The notes beneath the pieces were generated by a model. It ran no database searches. It worked only from the letters and a program-made list of their open reading frames with translations, and was not told where the DNA came from. From Niebla homalea (taxonomy: Eukaryota; Ascomycota; Lecanoromycetes; Lecanorales; Ramalinaceae): a stretch of DNA of 64,000 nt. The stretch is from contig JAHGAU010000006.1 in the NCBI GenBank assembly GCA_019925105.1, positions 1,860,001 through 1,924,000 of the forward strand, written 5' to 3'. Below, piece by piece: positions 11,200 to 22,291 of the stretch (position 1 is its first letter; every line of letters begins with the position of its first letter). The position numbers were made by a program, and so were the translations under genes.

Positions 11200-13925
11200 A
11201 ATTTAATAAATTATAATCCCTATATATAATTACTTATTATTAATGAATTAATAATCTATTATTAATAAAACCTTAATTTTATTATCCGGGAAATCTTTAA
11301 GTAAGTTAAAATCGATCTTTTTTAAGCGTTTTATAATATAATTCTTTATAATCGTTACGGATAATATTAATATATTAAGGTTAAGGTAATAAAATAAACG
11401 ATAAGTCTTATTATTATTTATAATAATAAAAGGTAAACTTATTTTAATTACTTATTACCGTAATTATTCTGGAAAATTACTCCGTATTAAGACTTTATTA
11501 TTAAGTAAAAGCCTGGCTTATTAATTGGTTAAATACTGTAATACGTATTAATTATATATTTATAATTATCTTTATATTTATCGGAATTAAAAGGAAAAAG
11601 AATAATATTTATTTAATTATATTAATTTAAATTAAAAATTACCTTAAATTTTTTCCTTTATTTATTTTCTTATAAGTTTTACTTATTATATAATACTTAA
11701 TTCTTAACGTTCCGTTCTTTTTAGGGTATTATAGCCCTTCGTTATATTTTTTATAAATTACGTATAGTTAACCTTTTAAAACTCTATAACGTAATATACC
11801 TTCTTTAAAGTTTTATTAAGCTAATAATTTCTTTTCGGCCCCTTAGAAAATTCATTTATTAAGATATTATGTAACTTAAGGAGTAATTTATTATTATATA
11901 AAGAAATCTTTTTAAGTCGCTTTTTCATAAATATAATATTAATTTATTCGCTTTAATATTAATTCTTATTCGTTAATTATAAAAAGATCTATAAATATTA
12001 AAGTAATATTATTAAATATATTAAAAAATATAATAAGTATCCTATAAAGCTTAAATAAGAAAAAGACGAATAGTTATTTTAAAAATTAATAAAATTAAAA
12101 TTAATTTCTTTATTAAAAAGGCGTTTAATAATATTCGTATATTAAAGATAATAACGGTTAATAAAGATTTATTTAATTATTATAAAAATATTTATCCTTT
12201 ATATTATTCTTTTAAGAAATCTTTAAAAATTAAGTTATATATTTTTCCTTATTTAATAAATCTTAAGAACGTATTAACTTTATATGTAAATAAAGTAAAA
12301 AAAAATTAAAGTAAATTATTATTATAAAGTAATTTTACGTAAACTTTAATATTAATTTATTATTTTAATTTTAATCAATATATTTTTAAACTTCCTATTT
12401 TAATAGTTTAATAAACTTATAATAATTATTCTCAACTTTATACGGCCTTATTTTAACTATGCCCTTTAAAATATAAACTTACGGAAATAAGACTTTTAAG
12501 ATAAAAAACCAAGGAACTTATTAAGGAACTATAAGAAAATTCCTTTGAAAAATAATATTAAAATAACGTATTATCCGTAAGCTTAAAGTAAAACGTATAA
12601 GTATATTTTAAAGTAGGAAATTAAAATATTAATTAAAGATAAATCGCATATTACGTAAGATTTACCGATATTAAAAATCCTTAAACTTATTAATATTAAA
12701 GATATAATTTATAGGGCTTATTAAAAAAATTATTAAGGAAATAATAAATAAAGAAACGTTTAAATTTTAATTTTAAAAATAAAAGCATTATAAGAAACCG
12801 CGGAGTATTTCTTTATTAATAAGTTCTAACGTAAGAAACCTTATTATTCCGTTTTTTATAATTTAATTAATATTAAGAATTTAATATTTCTTCTTTATAC
12901 TATATATATAAAAAGGGTAATATTAATATAGAAAAATATATAGTTAATTTAAATACTTAAGGGTAAATACTTTATATTTAAGGTTTAAATTATAATTTAT
13001 ATATTATGAGTTAAAATTAATTAATTAAAAATAAGGAATTACTTAAATATTAAGTTAAAAATTAATATAAGAATAAAGCGTATTATTAAAAATTTAATTT
13101 ATTAAAATTTAATATTAAAATTAATTATAATAATCTTTATATTTATTAAAAGAATTAAATTACTTATAAGAGAACGTTATAAAACCTAATTACTTATTTA
13201 TTTTATAAATAAAAATCTAAAGTATTAATAAGAATTTTATAAGAATAAATTTACTTATAATATTTATATTAATTATTATATTTACTTTCCTTATAAGAAT
13301 TCTATATTTATTATTCATTATATAAAAAAAAGCTTTTTAATAATATCGTTAATTTATTTATAATAAAAATAATCCGTTTAAAACTTTTAAATATAGAATC
13401 GTTAAAGTTAAGGGTAATTAAATTATATATTTCCTTGGTAATAATAACGTTTATTAACGGGTTTTAGTTTTATTTATTGAAATTGTAATCGTTTTATTAA
13501 TACGTAAAACCAGGTAATATTATTTAATTAAAATCCTTAGGATTAAAGAATTCCGGCCTTTAATATAAGTTATTTTATTTTATTAAATTACGCGTTCCTT
13601 CTTTATAAAATAATAATATAAAAACGGGAAGTAAGTATAAAAAGTATTAATTTTAAAATCGATTAATATAATAATACTTACGATAAATTAAGGTAAAAAA
13701 CATATTTTCCTTATTATACGTAGGCTAGTATAGATAATCGGATAGTTATAGACTTTTATTTATTTTATCTTAAGCTATAAATTATTTATTAATTATTATT
13801 AACTTTTATAAACGGCTTTAAATTAAATTATCTTATAATTATAATATAAAATAATATAAAATTCCCGGCCGATAATAATAAGTTAATTTAAACTTAAATT
13901 AAAATATTCGCCTATTTCTTAAACT
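11200..13925. other. hAT interior, left of L2, unassigned
   Basis: About 2.7 kb of heavily RIP-mutated sequence between the transposase core and LINE L2. All frames are stop-rich. I could not recognise a domain or any internal terminal repeats. It should contain the transposase N-terminus if that gene runs through, and possibly a second element gene. Confidence 0.4.
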
Positions 13926-13937
13926 ATAGTTTATTTT

Positions 13938-13961
13938 GATTGATTAATTGATTGATTGATT
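13938..13961 (-). repeat. Tetranucleotide tail of L2
   Basis: GATT repeats with one ATT-shifted unit (GATTAATT) mark the 3' end of L2 directly beside the target duplication. Confidence 0.85.
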
Positions 13962-13989
13962 TATACTACGGGTTTAATTAAGCTAATTC

Positions 13990-16900
13990 CGGCGTTCCTT
14001 AATACGCGGCCTTTTAACCTTATTAATAACCGTAAAAACCTGATACTTATAACGTTAAAATAAAAACCGGTATTTATTAAACCTTTACCCTCTATCCCTT
14101 AAAATAAAGGATATTAACGGCCGTTTAAAAAATAATAATTTATTTATATATTTCTTATGTTTTAATTCCTTTAAGAAAATCCGTAATATTATAATTATAT
14201 CCTTATAAAGGTTATCTTTAAGCTCGTTGCTTTTCTGCTCCTTTATATATTTATATTACCTTAATCTTATATAATACCTTTAAATATTTTTATTAATACT
14301 TACGTACTTAATATATATCCCTTTTATATTATTATTATTATTAATTTTTTTAAGGATTTCTGGTAAGTATTTATTATTATATTTTTACGGCTATAAAAGA
14401 TATTTTCCGGTTTATATAATTAATATAACCGATTTCCGCTCCTTTTTTTCTTCCTTAATTAATAATAGGTTTTCTCCGTAAAGTCTTTAATAACTTTATT
14501 TATCTTTATAATAAAATTAAATTATAATAATAATCCGGTAAATATTATAAATTTAATAATTACCCGGATGTTTCGCTTTATAAATAATATTTAACAATAA
14601 TTATAAATATTAACTTTTACAATAAGTTTTAACTTAATTTCCGTAAATAAGGAATAAGAAATAAGGATATATATAACGTTTTATTTCCTTTATCCGTACT
14701 TATATCCGGCGTTTATCCGATCCCCGATATATATAATAAATAAGAAATAAATTAAATTATTTTTATTTATCCGGAGTTAAATTATTAATACGTTATTATT
14801 CTTCCTTATAATATTATAGCGGCGGAAACATTTATTAATAATCTTTTTATCGTTAAAAATTAAGTAATAATAACTTTAAAGTATAGAATCCTTATATTTT
14901 TATTAACGTTTAATTTACTTTATCGTAATTTATAAAATAATCGTTATAACCTTTACTTTTTAAATCCTTTTAATCTCGGTTTTTCTTATATTTAATAAAA
15001 GTTTATACCCGTTTAAATTAACCTCCGGAATATTAATAAGATTAATTTTTTTTTCCGTTTATTCTTATTTTATTTTAATAAAAAAAAAAGATAGGTATCT
15101 TTAATTTATTCTTTTTGGCTTTAAGCTTATTAAGATTCTAATAGATTTACCCGTTTCTTATTATCGTAATTAAATATATATATTTTTTTAACCTTATTTA
15201 AGTAATCATTTAATTTAATAAAACCTTAATTAACGGTATAAAAACCTTAGACTTTAATACCGGGATAAAAATTACTTTATAAGTATTATTAATTACTTTT
15301 AAATACCGATTCTGGACTTTTTATAATATTTAAATAAGCTTTTTCTTATATCCCGGAGTACTTTTAAATATATATTAAATAACCGTAATATATATTATAA
15401 TTAGCTTTATTATAGCCTGGTAAATAGTCCGGGCTTTTTATAACGTAATTCTTTATATCGATATAATAAGATAAATAAAACCCCTTTTTTATAAAGTTAT
15501 TTTCTTTTAAACCTTTTTTATATAATTTTTTTAATTAAGCTTTTTATTTATTTAAAGGTTAAGGACTTTAATATTAATATCCGGCTTTACCGTAATTCTA
15601 TTTAAATCTATTATAATTATTATATTATATAGCCTCGGGCTTTTAATTATATAAATAAGTTCGTACTTATATAACGTAAATTAAACCCTATAAGTTCTCG
15701 TTTACTGAAGATAGACTTTATAAACCTATTTTAATTTTGAATAATTCATATATATAAAGGTATTATAAACTAAGAAATAAATATTATTAATAAAGTCTTT
15801 AACTTAAACTTTTTATTTTAATTTAATAAGCTTTTTAATTAATAAATTATTAAAAAATAGGAATAATATAGAAGAAATAGGTAATCCTTAAAAAATCCCC
15901 GTTATAATAAACTTTATTAAGCTTATCTTTTATTTTAAGTTAATTAATATAATTTAATTACTTAAGAAATTCTTTATTTATTTAATTAAGAAAAGTAATA
16001 TCCCTTTCTTTTTTAAGTTATATAATAACTTTTAATAATTTATTTTATCGAAAATATTTATAATATTAAAAGAAAAAAGATTTATAATATATTTCTTCCC
16101 GTAATTTTATACCGTATATATACCGTTAATTAATCCTTTAAAAGCTATTTTTATTAACTGACTTTTCTTTATTCTTATTTATTAATCGGGGAGAAATCCG
16201 TAATTTTTTATATAATCGTTAAGGATCCTCGTTATTACCGTTTTTAAGGCCTTTTTTAACGTATATAAAAATATAATAAGTCTATAAAACTTTATTTTAA
16301 AGTAATCTGGCTTAATAAACTTTTTAAAGATAATTATCTTTATTTCCTTAAACTTACGTAAATAATAATTAATATCGAAACATATTTAAAAGAAATAAAT
16401 AAAAACCTTTTTAAAAGGTAAAATTATTATTATTAAGAATTCATTAAAAATCTTATTCGGTCCCGGGGCTTTATTTTTCTTCAGTTTATTAATTGTTTTA
16501 ATTATTATATTTTATATTATTACCTTATTTATTAATACGGGATTAAAGTATAAAGCGCCGTTAATATCGTTTAAATTAACTTTTAATAAAAAGGGGAAAA
16601 ATGCTTTTTTAAGGATTTTAATCTTATTATTAAAAATATTAATTAATATATTATTGGGTTTCTTAAAAAACGGGAATTTAAAAATAAACTATAATTTTTT
16701 ATTTTATTCTTTATTATATTTTATTAACTTTTAAATACTATAAGGTAAGACCGTTAAGTTATATACCGTAAACTGAAAGTATATTTACTTAACTTTCTTA
16801 ATAATTTTCTTTTTTTTTTTTTTAAAAATAATCCTTAATTAATTAAGTATCTTTTGGTTTTTATACTTAAAAGCTTATTTAATTAGCCTTTTCGCCTTTA

Positions 16901-17880
16901 TAGTTACGGTTATATATTTTTCCTCTTAATAAATTTTAACTTTTTAAAAGGGTTTTACTATTAAGATAATCTTATTAATTACTTTATTTAATATTTTTAT
17001 TACTTATTTTATAAAAAGGTCGATTTAATCTCTATTATTTAATTAAGGGAAATCTATGAACTATATTATTATTTCCTCCATTTTTATATAAACCTTTACT
17101 TTTTAACCGTTTTTTACGCCTTCCTTACCGGTGGTAATATAATTATATTAACGGTTTAATCCAAGGTTATTTATATTAATATATAATTTGAGTTATATTT
17201 TAAGTTTTTTTATAACCTATATATTACGATTACGTTAATAACCTTTTCCGTATTAAAGGTTAGATTAATTATTATTTTAAACTTACGACTTTTTTACGTA
17301 ATAATCTTTTATAATATTAATAATAAAAAGTTAACTTAAGCGGTAACTATTAATAAATTATTTAATTTAATATAATTTATTATATATTCTTCTTTATTTT
17401 ATATATAGTAATATAAATTAAAGTCTTTAAGTAATATATATTTACTTAAAATAATTAAGACCTTTTTAAGTAATAATATTATAAAAAATCCTTTTTTATT
17501 AACCGGTAACGGATTATATATATTATAAATATTAAAATCGCCCTTTAAGTCCTTTTTTTTTATAATATAAAGTATATAAAGGTTTTTATTATAATAAATA
17601 ATATTTTAGTTATTTACGTTAAACCGCTTATTTATAAAAAAGTATATTTTGGTCGTTTTATCCCCCTTAAAGGCTAAATAAAACCCTTTTTTTAAGTTAA
17701 TAAATAAATATATATATAAACTATATAATAGTTTTTATATTATTATAACGTTAACGTCCTTAATTTCTTTAAACTTAAATATTAATATTATAACTTTAAT
17801 TCTTTTATTATAAACGTTATATTATATTATTCTTAGAAATATTAATATATTATATATTAACCTTTATAAAGGCTCCTTTT
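13990..17880 (-). pseudogene. LINE L2 ORF2 (endonuclease / reverse transcriptase), broken
   Basis: Endonuclease remains lie at about 17200-17800. On the minus strand they include YLAFKGD, FFINKRFNVN and the end motif KDFNLYY, corresponding to the GDFNxHH box with Gly and both His lost. The RT active-site box lies at about 15761-15803 as VKDFINNIYFLVYN, the damaged form of GFVDDxNLL. The order EN then RT then a 3' RNase H-like part fits the Tad1-type ORF2. Stops occur throughout, so it cannot encode a working enzyme. Confidence 0.75.
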
Positions 17881-17959
17881 TTGTATTTATTTAAGTTACG
17901 GACTTTTTATTAAAGTTAAACGTTTTTTAACTTAATACCTTCTTAATTACTATTAAAGA

Positions 17960-19741
17960 CGTAAAACGGCCGGCCCTTAAAGTTAAGATCGCAAAAAGCT
18001 TTCTTTTTTTTTTACCGTTATTTACCCTTTATTATTTAACTGGTTAAGCTTACGTTTTAAGGTTATTTTTAATTAATTTATTAAATTAATTTTATACGTA
18101 TTATACCGTTGGATTTTCGCGGTTATCTAAATCTTTTTATATTTAATCTTTCTAGCTCTTATTATATATTTAAAATCCTATATTAAATATCCTTCCTTAT
18201 TATACGTAACGTATTTAAACGTATCCTTTATAAGCCCCTTAATTACCAGCTTTATATATTTATAAGTATTATAGCCTTTAACGTAAACCGTATACTTTAT
18301 AATATTAAAATATTTTATAATAATATATTTATAGTTTTAATACTTAAAATATTAATAAATATTAACCGTTTTATTTTATAACCAAGTTATTTTAAAAAAT
18401 CCCTTTTTAATAATCTTTTTATTTAAGACGTTATTATATATCTTTATTAACGTTACGCTTAATATAACGGTAAAATATTTCTTTATACGTTTTAAAGAAT
18501 TAAATCTTTTTATTACTGGCGGAAGCTTATAATTAATAATCTTAAACTTTAAATAAAGAATTATATTCTCCTTTTCTATACTTTTTAATATAATTTCTTT
18601 CTTGGCTTTTTTAAAACGTAATAGGTATATTTTATCCACTATAACGGTAAACAATTACCTTAAAATTTTAATTGATTTATATTTTCTTTTATTAACTTAA
18701 GCCTTAAACCTTTTTAAGTTTTTTTTTATTTTTAAAGATGTTATATTAAGGAGGATATCCTTACTTTATAATTTATATACCGTAATAATTTATTCTATTA
18801 ATAATTCCGTTATTACCTTAAAAGCCTTTATTAATTATAATAAGTTTATTTTTACCGCTATATTCCTTTTTTTATTATTAAATAAATAAACCGTTATTAT
18901 CTTTATTTTCTTTAATACGGTTGTTTTCTTTTCCGTTATCCCCTTATTCTTTATCGTAAGTACCCCTTTTATTATTTTTATTATTTAATTTTCTTTTATT
19001 TAAAAGGTTATTACTTTTATATTTTCATTTTATATACCCAACTTTAAACCGCCGTTTTTACCCTTTATTAACGCCTTCGCTCCCGCCTTTTAAAAACCCT
19101 ATAAATATTCCGCCTCCCCCAATTTTACCTTTATTTTTATATAAAAGTCCCTTACGCTTTTTAATTTAATCTATAATATCGGTTAAGTCTTTAACGTAAT
19201 ATCCTTTTACTTTACTATAAGAAGTCCTTTTAAGGTTTTTACGGTTTCCTTTACCGCCCTTTCGCCCTTCTTTATTAGGCGATATATTATCTCCGTCCTT
19301 TATTTTTAATCCTTTAAGGTCCTATCTTCCTTATTAGCTTTATTTTCTTTTTATATACCTTTAATAATATTTTTACCGCGGTTTTCCCACTTTTTTTCCT
19401 TATTTATACCCTTTATTATTTAATATTATACCGGCCTTTTTACCCTTTTATTTACTTATTATTTCCATATTATTATTACGCGTTTTACGCGCTTTAATAC
19501 GTATATTTTATTAACCTTAATTCCCTTATTTATTTTAAACGTTATCCGGCTTATTATTATTATATTATCCGTACGCGTTATCGCCGTTTCTATTAATATA
19601 AATTACTTATCCGTTAATTATTTTATTCTTAACTATTATATTACTTCTATTTATCGTACTTAATATACTCCCCTTACTATCGCTAGAGCTATATATATAC
19701 GTATCGTTTTAAACCTCTAAGGTCCCTTTGTTCGTCGCCAT
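17960..19741 (-). pseudogene. LINE L2 ORF1 (Gag-like), broken
   Basis: The start ATG is at 19741 (MATNKGTLE), homologous to the L1 start. The longest surviving open stretch is 92 codons at 18376-18654, Lys/Ile-rich through RIP; it is an internal fragment of this ORF and not a separate gene. Downstream, near 18190, a YNKEGYLI-then-DFK run looks like a zinc knuckle (CxKEGHxxxxC) whose Cys and His codons were converted. This is the best hint that ORF1 was an RNA-binding Gag-like protein. Confidence 0.6.
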
Positions 19742-19781
19742 CTCGAGCTTCTTCTTCATTTAATATATCATAATTTATTTT

Positions 19782-22133
19782 AAGAGAATAATAAAATTTA
19801 AGTTTAAAGTACCGAAATTAAATAAAACCGAAATTAAATAAATTATAAATAAATAAAAAATTTATATTTTATTCGGCTTCTTTTATATTTAAATTATATT
19901 ATATTGGGTTCTTATTATCCTTAATTACCTTTAATTTCCTAATATTATTTATACTTAAGCTATTCTTTTTAATAAAAATGCGCATATAAACCTTTATTAA
20001 AATACTATTATTATTAATTTAATAAGTATAAAGATTAATATAATTAATAATATACCGGCGTATAATAATATATTTTCTTTTAATTTTCTTTAATTTTATT
20101 TTTTAAGCTTTATTAATACTTTTATATTCTGCTATTATTTTAAGCTTCCTTAAATAATAAATAATATTATTAATATCTATATATTTAGCTTTTTTAAGCT
20201 TTTATTTAAAAGGGTAAAACGAGGTTAATCGATTATGGGATTTAATAATATTGAGATTTTATAATAATTTATCCGAGGCCTTACGTTTACCTAATTACTC
20301 GCTTTATTTACGACCGCGTATATTACGTTATAAAGAATTCTACGTAGTATCTTCTTTAAAAACGGTAAACTAAGTATTAAAGTCCTTATCTATATTTAAT
20401 AAATTAAATTAAAGGAATTTATTGAAATTATTATTTAATTCGATTTTCTTATCTTTAATTAATATATTATTAATATTTAAGATTATTATTATATTTATTA
20501 TATACTTATTCTGCTTATTAAGGTTATTTATCGTTATAAATATATACTATTATAAAGAATAAATAAAAAGCGAATTAAGAAGAAAAAGGAAAATTATTAA
20601 TAAATATTTTAATAAATATATAGGCGAAATTTCCCGCTAAACCCGATCGGGAAACCCCCTTGAGGTTAATTTCTGAAACTATAATAAAACGTATATAATT
20701 ATTATAAAAATCAATATAAATAATCTGGTTAATAATTAAATTTAATATATTATCCTTTCTTAATATTTTAATAATCTAATATTATCTTTATATAATTTTA
20801 GGTTAAAAATATATTTCACGTTAAGTTAAAATAAGCTTAATTTAATATAGAATCTACGGGTAATTAATAGTATTATTTTTATAATAAAAATAAGCATAAT
20901 AATAAATATAAAGAGCCGCGTATTTATTAAAATTAAGCCAGATAATTATACTTACTATCCTATATTACTTTATCTTTTTTTAAAAGGATTAAAATAAGTA
21001 ATATTTTCTTATATTAAGCTAAAAAGGGCATAGATTTATACGGGGTTAAAATTCATTAAAATATTATATAAGTTAATAATTTCTCCCCTTAATATTTACT
21101 TTACTTTCTATTCAAAATTTATTACTTACTATATTATATTTTATTACTCTTAATTTAAATTATACTCCAGTTTACGAGATAACGCGTATTAATTAGATAA
21201 TAAAAAAGTTAATTAATAATAAACTTTTTAAAAAGAACCTTACTTAAAAACAAGTCGTAAATCTATAAACGGAAAGATAATCCTTAATATTAAGACAATA
21301 ATAAATATAGGCTACAATATAAGGGTATTTTATATTAAGCGTAAGTTATATTTTAAATAAAACAATAAGTTATAATTAAAAATATTTATATAAGTATTAA
21401 TATTAATATAATTTTTTTAATTAAAGTATTATTTAAGATTAAAAGATATTAAAAGAATATAAATTTCTTAATTAAAAAAATATTATTCTTTCGTCTAATT
21501 AAAAAAATTATATATATTAACCCCTTAAGCTAGGATATACGCTTTTAATTTATTACTTTAACTATTCTTTAAGAAGTTAACGAAGCTTATTTTACCTTAT
21601 ATTTTAAATATATAATAATATACCTAGACTTAAGTAATATAAAGTTAATATTAATATAAAAGTAATTAATTTAGCTTATATTTATATAAAGCGTATTATT
21701 ATTATATAGAAAAATTCATAATTAATTAAGAATATATTCGAGCTTAATAGTTAATAAATTTAATACTTTAATTAAAGGATATATTAAGTTACTATTAAGA
21801 GTATTTAATATCTTATTTATTTAATAATTATCTTAATTAAAGAATTAATTATTATTAACTTAAGTATAAGTAATTAAGTTATAAGAAGGGCGGCTTCTTA
21901 TATAGTATTAAATTACGATTAAGATAAGCATAATAATAAGTATAATAATTAATACGTAATAATATAAGGCGGCTTTTTTATTAACATAAATATAATAATA
22001 AATATAATAATATAAATATTAATAAGTATACTAATAAGCATAATGATAAATACGGTATAACTTTAAATTATTAAATAATAATACTTAACTTATAAGTACT
22101 AAATAATTAATTAAATCTTGTTTATTAATATAT
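19782..22133. other. hAT interior, right of L2, unassigned
   Basis: About 2.35 kb of hAT sequence. A fairly coherent minus-strand frame at about 20050-20460 (including KASDKLL, SHNRLTSFYPF and YYLRKLKIIAEY) suggests a former coding region, perhaps the N-terminal part of the transposase or a second protein, but I do not recognise the family. The patch near 20630-20690 (CCCGCTAAACCCGATCGGG) is less mutated than its surroundings. Confidence 0.4.
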
Positions 22134-22283
22134 TAATAATAAATACCGGTTTCTTGGTATTTCCCGTTCTTATACCGCCGGGATAGGTACGGTACGGGAA
22201 CGGGAGAGACCTCTATACCCCACCGGCCGGTATGGGAAGACCATGATTAAATCCCGTCCCATACCGTACCGGTTGGTGGAGTA
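22134..22283 (-). repeat. Right terminal inverted repeat of hAT
   Basis: Inverted copy of 8855-9003. It begins (inner side) with 'cttggtatttccc' and ends GGTTGGTGGAGTA. The two repeats match well at both ends and less well in the middle, where the number and order of GGTACGG-type motifs differ. Confidence 0.85.
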
Positions 22284-22291
22284 TTAAACGT

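Larger units (their letters stand above)
13938..19769 (-). mobile_element. LINE L2, Tad1-like, full length, inside hAT
   Basis: A non-LTR retrotransposon of about 5.8 kb. Its 3' tail (13938-13961) is at the left and its ORF1 start (19741) at the right. A 12-bp duplication, ATAGTTTATTTT at 13926-13937 against ATAATTTATTTT at 19770-19781, flanks it; the single difference is a G-to-A of RIP type. ORF1 and ORF2 are recognisable by comparison with L1. hAT sequence continues on both sides, which dates L2 after the hAT insertion. Confidence 0.88.
8855..22283 (-). mobile_element. hAT-like DNA transposon, RIP-inactivated
   Basis: A class II element inserted in D1. Seen: terminal inverted repeats of about 145 bp, starting TACTCC then CCAACCGGTACGG at both ends, and an 8-bp duplication TTAAACGT at 8847-8854 and 22284-22291. 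An 8-bp duplication is the hAT hallmark, and a damaged hAT transposase can be read on the minus strand. Without the nested LINE L2 the element is about 7.6 kb, long for a hAT, so a second gene or another degraded insertion may be present in 11.2-13.9 kb or 19.8-22.1 kb. Confidence 0.82.

Noticed and set aside
18376..18654. 92-codon minus-strand open frame
   Set aside because: It lies inside LINE L2 ORF1, has no start context of its own and is a stop-free stretch of a RIP-damaged gene.
8855..22283. Two unrelated GC-rich repeats rather than transposon ends
   Set aside because: They are inverted to each other, end at matching TACTCC/GGAGTA termini, and are flanked by an identical 8-bp duplication inside otherwise continuous D1 sequence.
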